Source: Streptomyces blattellae (lineage in GTDB: Bacteria; Actinomycetota; Actinomycetes; Streptomycetales; Streptomycetaceae). From it: a DNA stretch of 64,000 bases. The notes under the pieces were generated by a model. That model did not search any database. It was not told the DNA's origin and saw only the letters and a list, made by a program, of their open reading frames with translations. A program made the translations under genes and the position numbers. This document shows positions 59,119-64,000 of the stretch, one piece after another. The stretch's first letter is position 1, and each line of letters starts with the position of its first letter. The DNA lies in contig NZ_WJBG01000218.1 in the NCBI RefSeq assembly GCF_009709555.1, forward strand, positions 45,655-109,654, given 5' to 3'.

Positions 59119-60818
59119 GGGGCCTCCCCGGCGGATGCGTACAACTCCTTGGCGATGATGCTCCGTTGGATTTCGCTCGCGCCCTCGTAGACACGTGGCG
59201 CGCGCACCTCGCGGTAGAGGTGTTCGAGCAGGTGGCCACGGTGCAGGGCGCGGGCGCCGTGCAGTTGGACGGCCGTGTCGACGACGTACTGCGCGGTCTC
59301 GGTGGCCAGCAGCTTCGCCATCGCCGCGCGCTTCGGGACGTCCGGGGCGCCTTCGTCGTACGCCGTCGCCGCCGCGTACACCATGAGGCGGGCCGCCTCC
59401 GTGCGCAGCGCCATCTCCGCGGCCTGGTGGGCGACGGTCTGCAGGTCCCTCAACTTACCGCCGAAGGCGTCCCGTTCGGCGGTGTGGGCGAGGGTCGCGT
59501 CCAGGGCCGCCTGCGCCATGCCGACCGCGAAGGCGCCGACGCTGGGCCGGAAGAGGTTGAGGGTGCCCATGGCCACGCGGAAGCCGCGGTCGACCTCGCC
59601 GAGCACGTCGTCCACGGTGACCGGCACCGCATCGAAGACCAGCGTGCCGATGGGGTGCGGGGAGAGCATCTCCAGCGCGGCGCCGGTCAGGCCGGGACGG
59701 TCGGCGGGCACGAGGAAAGCGGTGACACCGCGGGCGCCGGTACCGGGGGTCGTGCGCGCGAAGACGGTGTAGCAGTCAGCCTCGGGAGCGTTGGAAATCC
59801 AGCACTTCTCACCGGTGAGCCGCCACCGGGCGGGGCCGTCCGGATCGGCGCTGGGGGTGCCGGTGGGATCGGCGCTGGGTGTGCCGGTGGGATCGGCGCT
59901 GGGGGTGCCGGTGGGATCGGTGAGGGGGGTGCCGTTGGGGCCGCCGGGGGTGGAGCCGCCGGGGGCGGCAGCGCGGGAGTCGCCGGGGGCGGCAGCACCT
60001 GAGCCATCGAAATCGGCGGGGGTGGCGCCGGGGACGGTGGTGGCTGAGCTGTCGGGGCCGACACCGGTGAAACCACCGGGACCAGCAGCACGTGAGCCTC
60101 CAGGCCCGACACCGATGAAGCCACCAGACTCGGCAGCAGCCACAGAGCCATCGGGGCCGGCACCGCGGGAGCCGCCGGGGACGGCACCGCGGGAGCCGCC
60201 GGGGACGGTAGCGCGGGAGCCGCCGGGGCCGGTGGTGCGGGAGCCGCCGGGGCCGGTGGTGCGGGAGCCGCCGGGGACGGCACCGCGGGAGCCGCCGGGG
60301 ACGGCACCGCGGGAGCCGCCGGGGACGGTAGCGCGGGAGCCGCCGGGGGCGGCAGCGCGGGAGCCGCCGGGGTCGGTGGTGGGGGAGTCGGCCGGGTGAG
60401 TGGGGTGCGGCTGCGGATCCGCTCGCAGCGTCAGCGCCGCCGCGTCCGATCCCGCGCCCGGCTCGCTCAGGGCGAATGCGGCGACCGCTGTGCCCTCGCT
60501 CACCCGGGGGAGCCAGTGGGCGCGCTGGGCGGGGGTGCCGTAGGCGTGGACGGGGTGGGCGCCCAGGCCCTGAAGGGCCAGGGCGGTCTCGGCCTCGGTG
60601 CAGGAGTACGCGAGGGACTCCCGCATCAGACAGAGGTCGACCGCGCCGGAGGTGAACAGCCGCTCCAGCAGCCCCAGTCGGCCCAGCTCGGCCACGAGCG
60701 CACGGTTGACCCGGCCCGGCTCGCCCTTCTCCGCGAGCGGACGCAGCCGTTCGGCGGCCAGCGTGCGCAGTTCGGCACACCAGGCGATCTGTTGCGGTTC
60801 GAGTGAGAATGCGGACAT
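59115..60818 (-). CDS. Acyl-CoA dehydrogenase with a ~180-residue repeat expansion inside the catalytic domain
   Basis: Flavin-dependent dehydrogenase of CoA thioesters. The N-terminal domain (1-110), beta domain start AAFALSEPGAGSDAAALTLRAD (about 113-134) and its continuation RWRLTGEKCWISNAPEADCYTVFA (from about 331), then the C-terminal helical domain ending HLYREVRAPRVYEGASEIQRSIIA, are all normal. Between the two halves of the beta domain, where relatives have about 10-15 residues, residues 150-328 are about 22 repeats of an 8-residue unit, PGGSRxxx grading into PTGTPSAD. Total 567 residues against about 380 usual. The frame stays open throughout, so it is translated. ATG at 60818 follows GAGAGGGGA. 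Divergent from the ligase gene. Confidence 0.88.
   Translation of the reverse strand: MSAFSLEPQQIAWCAELRTLAAERLRPLAEKGEPGRVNRALVAELGRLGLLERLFTSGAVDLCLMRESLAYSCTEAETALALQGLGAHPVHAYGTPAQRAHWLPRVSEGTAVAAFALSEPGAGSDAAALTLRADPQPHPTHPADSPTTDPGGSRAAAPGGSRATVPGGSRGAVPGGSRGAVPGGSRTTGPGGSRTTGPGGSRATVPGGSRGAVPGGSRGAGPDGSVAAAESGGFIGVGPGGSRAAGPGGFTGVGPDSSATTVPGATPADFDGSGAAAPGDSRAAAPGGSTPGGPNGTPLTDPTGTPSADPTGTPSADPTGTPSADPDGPARWRLTGEKCWISNAPEADCYTVFARTTPGTGARGVTAFLVPADRPGLTGAALEMLSPHPIGTLVFDAVPVTVDDVLGEVDRGFRVAMGTLNLFRPSVGAFAVGMAQAALDATLAHTAERDAFGGKLRDLQTVAHQAAEMALRTEAARLMVYAAATAYDEGAPDVPKRAAMAKLLATETAQYVVDTAVQLHGARALHRGHLLEHLYREVRAPRVYEGASEIQRSIIAKELYASAGEAP
59835..60371 (-). repeat. 24-nt tandem-repeat expansion inside the acyl-CoA dehydrogenase gene
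   Basis: About 537 nt of 24-nt units. The 5' part (gene sense) encodes PGGSR-based units, several identical (for example PGGSRGAV four times, PGGSRTTG twice); the middle is degenerate; the 3' part has three PTGTPSAD copies. Two repeat families of equal period suggest two rounds of expansion. Confidence 0.92.
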
Positions 60819-60865
60819 CGCCGGTCCCCTCTCCCGTGCGTCTCCGACGACGGTATCGCGCACCG

Positions 60866-60899
60866 TTGACTGCCGTCACCAACACGATACGCTCGTTGG
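60866..60899 (+). promoter_or_regulatory. Ligase promoter with inverted repeat over the -10
   Basis: TTGACT (60866-60871), 16-nt spacer, TACGCT (60888-60893). CCAAC-N11-GTTGG (60879-60883 and 60895-60899) spans the -10 in the 113-bp divergent region shared with the dehydrogenase. Likely operator for the downstream PaaX-type repressor or a TetR protein. Confidence 0.5.
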
Positions 60900-60931
60900 G
60901 CACGCCCACCACACCAAGGGGGCGAACCGCC

Positions 60932-62587
60932 ATGGACTACCCGGACGCCGACGCCACCGCGCGGCCGACGGCCTCGGCCCACGTCGACTTCTTCGCGCGC
61001 GAGCATCTGCCACCGCCCGACCAGTGGCCCGAACTCCGCTTCGATCTGCCGGAGCTGCGTTACCCCGATCGGCTGAACGGCGCCGCCGAGTTGCTCGCCG
61101 GGCCGGACGACGACCGGCCGGTGTTCCACACGCCGGACGGCGCCACATGGTCGTACGGCACACTGCGTGCCCGCGTCGACCGGCTCGCCCATCTGCTCAC
61201 CGGTGACCTGGGTGTCGTCCCCGGCAACCGCGTCCTGTTGCGCGGCCCCACCACTCCCTGGCTGGCCGCCTGCTGGCTGGCGGTGCTGAAGGCGGGCGCG
61301 GTCGCGGTGACCGTGCTGGCCCAGCAGCGGCCGCAGGAGCTGCGGACCATGTGCGAGATCGCCGAGGTGCGGCACGCGCTGTGCGACATCCGGACCCTGG
61401 ACGACCTCGCCAAGGCCGAGATACCGGGGCTGCGGATAGCGGTGTACGGCGGTGACGCCCCGGACGACCTGCTGCACCGGACGGCGCCCGACACGCCGTA
61501 CACCGCCGTGGACACCGCTGCCGACGACGTCGCGCTGATCGCCTTCACCTCCGGCACCACCGGCCGCCCGAAGGGGTGCATGCACTTCCACCGGGATGTG
61601 CTCGCGATAGCGGACACCTTCTCGAAGCATGTGCTGCGCCCACATGTGGGCGACGTCTTCGCCGGCAGTCCCCCGCTCGGCTTCACCTTCGGTCTCGGCG
61701 GGCTGGTGATCTTCCCGATGCGGGCCGGCGCGAGCGCACTGCTGCTCGAACAGGCGGGCCCCAAGCAGCTGTTGCCCGCGATCGCCGAACACCGCGTCTC
61801 GGTGCTGTTCACCGCGCCGACGGCGTATCGCGCGATGCTCGACGAGCTCGACTCGTACGACATCTCCGCGCTGCGCCGCTGTGTCTCCGCCGGCGAGAAC
61901 CTGCCCGCCGCCACCTGGCGGGCCTGGCACGGGCGGACCGGGCTGCGCATCATCAACGGCATCGGCGCCACCGAGCTGCTGCACATCTTCATCTCGGCGG
62001 CCGACGAGCACATCAGGCCCGGGACGACGGGAGTTCCCGTACCGGGGTGGCACGCGCGCGTGGTCGACGAGAACGGTGCCCAGCAGCCCGACGGCGAGCC
62101 GGGACTGCTCGCGGTGCGCGGCCCGGTCGGCTGCCGGTATCTCGCCGACCCGCGGCAGCGGGAGTACGTGCGCGGCGGCTGGAACATCACGGGTGACACC
62201 TACGTCCGCGAGATTGACGGCTACTTCCGCTACGTCGCCCGCGCGGACGACATGATCATCTCGGCCGGCTACAACATCGCGGGACCCGAGGTGGAGGACG
62301 CGTTGCTGCGTCACCCGGACGTGCTGGAGGCGGCCGTGGTGGGGCGGGCCGACGAGGCGCGCGGACAGGTCGTGGTGGCGTACGCCGTGCTCAGGGAGGG
62401 CGCACGGCGGGACGCCGAGGCGCTGCGCGGCTTCGTGAAGGCGGAACTGGCGCCCTACAAGTGCCCGCGCGAGGTGGTCTTCCTGGACGCGCTGCCGCGC
62501 ACGGCGACCGGCAAACTCCAGCGCTTCAGGCTGCGCGCCGACGCCGACCGGGACCTGGGGCGGCACACCGAAGGTGACCAGCGGTGA
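60932..62587 (+). CDS. 2-aminobenzoate/benzoate-CoA ligase-family acyl-CoA synthetase
   Basis: A 551-residue adenylate-forming ligase activating an aromatic acid to its CoA thioester. P-loop-like IAFTSGTTGRPKGCMHFHRD (about 200-219), A5 motif NGIGATELLHIF, A7 YVRGGWNITGDTY, A8 RYVARADDMIISAGYNIAGPEVE and A10 LPRTATGKLQRFRL with the catalytic Lys. The GATELLHIF signature is that of benzoate/2-aminobenzoate-CoA ligases. ATG at 60932 follows AAGGGGG. Its 3' end is duplicated near 15.3 kb. It is followed 24 bp later by the PaaX-type regulator. Confidence 0.9.
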   Translation: MDYPDADATARPTASAHVDFFAREHLPPPDQWPELRFDLPELRYPDRLNGAAELLAGPDDDRPVFHTPDGATWSYGTLRARVDRLAHLLTGDLGVVPGNRVLLRGPTTPWLAACWLAVLKAGAVAVTVLAQQRPQELRTMCEIAEVRHALCDIRTLDDLAKAEIPGLRIAVYGGDAPDDLLHRTAPDTPYTAVDTAADDVALIAFTSGTTGRPKGCMHFHRDVLAIADTFSKHVLRPHVGDVFAGSPPLGFTFGLGGLVIFPMRAGASALLLEQAGPKQLLPAIAEHRVSVLFTAPTAYRAMLDELDSYDISALRRCVSAGENLPAATWRAWHGRTGLRIINGIGATELLHIFISAADEHIRPGTTGVPVPGWHARVVDENGAQQPDGEPGLLAVRGPVGCRYLADPRQREYVRGGWNITGDTYVREIDGYFRYVARADDMIISAGYNIAGPEVEDALLRHPDVLEAAVVGRADEARGQVVVAYAVLREGARRDAEALRGFVKAELAPYKCPREVVFLDALPRTATGKLQRFRLRADADRDLGRHTEGDQR

Positions 62588-62611
62588 TATCGACGACCTA
62601 AGATGATCAAC

Positions 62612-63415
62612 GTGTCCGACCAGCATGCCCCACGGTCCCTGATCGTCACGCTCTACGGCGCGTACGGTCGCTTCATGCCCGGCCCGGTGCCCGTCGCCGA
62701 GCTGATCCGGCTGCTCGCAGCAGTGGGCGTGGACGCGCCCTCCGTACGCTCGTCGGTATCACGGCTCAAACGGCGCGGGCTGCTGGTGCCGGCCCGTACG
62801 GCGCAGGGCGCGGCCGGGTACGAACTGTCGCCGGACGCCCGCCAGTTGCTCGACGACGGCGACCGGCGCATCTACGCCACCACGGCGCCCGAGGAGGCGG
62901 GCTGGGTGCTCGCCGTGTTCTCGGTGCCCGAGTCGGAGCGGCAGAAGCGGCATGTGCTGCGCTCGCGGCTGGCCGGGCTGGGTTTCGGCACCGCCGCCCC
63001 GGGGGTGTGGATCGCCCCGGCCCGGCTGTACGAGGAGGCCCGGCACACCCTCCAGCGGCTGTGGCTCGACCCGTACGTCGAGTTCTTCCGCGGCGACCAC
63101 CTCGGCTACGCGCCGACCCTGGAGGCGGTCGCCCGCTGGTGGGATCTGGCCGCGATCGCCAAGCAGCACGAGGCGTTCCTCGACCGCCACGCGCGCGTGC
63201 TGCACGACTGGGAGCAACGGACGGACACCCCGCCCGAGGAGGCCTACCACGACTACCTGCTCGCCCTGGACTCCTGGCGCCACCTCCCCTACGCCGACCC
63301 TGGACTGCCCGCGCACCTGCTGCCCGCCGACTGGCCGGGCGCCCGCTCCGCGGCGGTGTTCCGGGGACTGCACGAGCGGCTGCGGGACGCGGGGGCGAGC
63401 TTCGCTGGAGTGTGA
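62612..63415 (+). CDS. PaaX-family transcriptional repressor
   Basis: A 267-residue regulator. N-terminal winged helix (RSLIVTLYGAYGR, then PSVRSSVSRLKRRGLLVP at about 45-62), central PaaX domain (GWVLAVFSVPESERQKRHVLRSRLAGLGFGTAAPGVWIAP) and C-terminal domain (HDYLLALDSWRHLPYADPGLPAHLLPADWPG). PaaX proteins respond to aryl-CoA thioesters, so the ligase product is the likely effector. GTG at 62612 follows TAAGAT by 7 nt, the leaderless geometry; ATG at 62603 inside that hexamer is the alternative start. No Shine-Dalgarno for either. Confidence 0.9.
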   Translation: MSDQHAPRSLIVTLYGAYGRFMPGPVPVAELIRLLAAVGVDAPSVRSSVSRLKRRGLLVPARTAQGAAGYELSPDARQLLDDGDRRIYATTAPEEAGWVLAVFSVPESERQKRHVLRSRLAGLGFGTAAPGVWIAPARLYEEARHTLQRLWLDPYVEFFRGDHLGYAPTLEAVARWWDLAAIAKQHEAFLDRHARVLHDWEQRTDTPPEEAYHDYLLALDSWRHLPYADPGLPAHLLPADWPGARSAAVFRGLHERLRDAGASFAGV

Positions 63416-63550
63416 CCTCACCCACGGATTGTGTGATCCCACCCACATCACGCGTCACTAATGGAACCCTTAGGTTGTTCTATCGCTCTTCTCAAAGTTC
63501 TTACCTAGCGTCCACTCACTACGCGGGGTAAAGAAAGAGGATTCTGACGC

Positions 63551-64000
63551 ATGACCACCACGGCAAGGGCTCAGGGAGCCACCGTCTGGCTCACCGGGTT
63601 GCCGAGTGCGGGTAAGACGACGATCGCCCGGCATCTCGGTGAGCGACTGAAGGCCGAGGGACATCGCGTAGAAGTCCTCGACGGCGACGAGATACGGCGT
63701 TTTCTCTCCGCCGGCCTGGGCTTCTCCCGCGAGGACCGCAACACGAACGTGCAACGCATCGGCCTGGTCTCCGAGGTCCTCGCCCGCAACGGCGTGCTCT
63801 CGGTCGTCCCGGTGATCGCGCCGTACGCCGACAGCCGCGAGGCCGTGCGCAAGCGGCACGACGCGAGCGACACCCCGTACATCGAGGTGCATGTCGCCAC
63901 CCCGGTCGAGGTGTGCAGCGAGCGGGACGTGAAGGGCCTGTACGCCAAGCAGGCCGCGGGCGAGCTGACCGGGCTGACCGGCGTCGACGACCCGTACGAG
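63551..64000 (+). CDS. cysC: Adenylyl-sulfate kinase, 3' end cut by window edge
   Basis: Phosphorylates adenosine 5'-phosphosulfate to PAPS in sulfate assimilation. The first 150 residues are seen. P-loop WLTGLPSAGKTTIARHL (about 13-29; GLPSAGKT replaces the usual GLSGAGKT), DGDEIRRFLSAGLGFSREDRNTNVQRIG (PAPS motif), PVIAPYADSREAVRK and FEVHV-type YIEVHVATPVEVCSERDVKGLYAKQAAGE. ATG at 63551 has AGAGGA upstream. The 135-bp gap before it contains no clear operator. Confidence 0.95.
   Translation, partial: MTTTARAQGATVWLTGLPSAGKTTIARHLGERLKAEGHRVEVLDGDEIRRFLSAGLGFSREDRNTNVQRIGLVSEVLARNGVLSVVPVIAPYADSREAVRKRHDASDTPYIEVHVATPVEVCSERDVKGLYAKQAAGELTGLTGVDDPYE

Noticed and set aside
59835..60371. Repeat block considered as a mobile element or assembly junction
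   Set aside because: It stays in the dehydrogenase frame on both sides, has a regular 24-nt period and no terminal inverted repeats or target duplication.
63416..63550. GGAACC...GGTTGTTC symmetry upstream of cysC considered as a sulfur-control operator
   Set aside because: Arms are imperfect and I know no matching regulator motif; support too weak.

Overview
The window is a high-GC actinobacterial chromosome segment, almost certainly Streptomyces. Third codon positions are strongly G/C, GTG starts are frequent, and sporulation, heme and DOXP genes appear in an order that matches, from memory, the S. coelicolor stretch around SCO6041 to SCO5996 (hemG, hemE, whiI, rnd, fadAB, dxs, xylose ABC genes, rok7B7, sugar ABC genes, aconitase, murA2). 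No rRNA, tRNA, insertion sequence, CRISPR array or secondary-metabolite cluster was seen. Many genes are separated by perfect or near-perfect GC-rich palindromes that serve as bidirectional terminators.

Layout. 0-8 kb: heme biosynthesis (hemG cut by the left edge, hemE), a DUF4349 lipoprotein, a CoA-disulfide-reductase-like flavoenzyme, a rhomboid protease, a DUF3000 protein, and whiI behind a clear sigma-WhiG promoter. 8-13 kb: RNase D, then the coupled fadA-fadB beta-oxidation operon. 13-18 kb: a propeller-like protein, an HIBADH-type dehydrogenase, a 140-bp duplicated acyl-CoA-ligase fragment beside G-quadruplex tracts, a small NYN/PIN-like protein and an APC permease. 18-28 kb (minus strand): dxs, xylFGH with unusual inter-gene hairpins, rok7B7, and a second sugar ABC operon.

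28-44 kb is a carbohydrate-utilisation island: GH92 alpha-mannosidase, GH67 alpha-glucuronidase, GH42 beta-galactosidase, an LplA/LplB/YtcP-type oligosaccharide transporter with a DUF624 protein, a CE7 acetyl xylan esterase and an AA10 LPMO with CBM2. Its promoters carry recognisable LacI-family dyads, including a perfect CebR box before the LPMO and a CGAAA/TTTCG dyad before the transporter/esterase. The probable division of labour is extracellular LPMO attack, uptake of oligosaccharides, and intracellular trimming by GH67, GH42 and CE7.

44-52 kb is more accessory: an LLM oxidoreductase, an exported erythromycin-esterase-like protein, a small membrane protein and two adjacent two-component systems, one NarL-type and one OmpR-type. 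52-59 kb: aconitase behind a DmdR/IdeR-like iron box, a DUF4236 protein and an XRE-HTH/MurA fusion whose promoters share one operator motif, a two-domain VOC protein, and small DUF6299 and DUF5999 proteins. 59-64 kb: an aryl/acyl-CoA catabolic set (RidA, acyl-CoA dehydrogenase with a ~180-residue repeat expansion inside its catalytic domain, aminobenzoate/benzoate-CoA ligase, PaaX regulator), then cysC running off the right edge.

The most unusual features are the repeat-expanded acyl-CoA dehydrogenase, the DNA-binding MurA fusion with its paired operators, the duplicated ligase 3' end with a mutated catalytic lysine, and the 14-nt tandem repeat between a histidine kinase and its response regulator.
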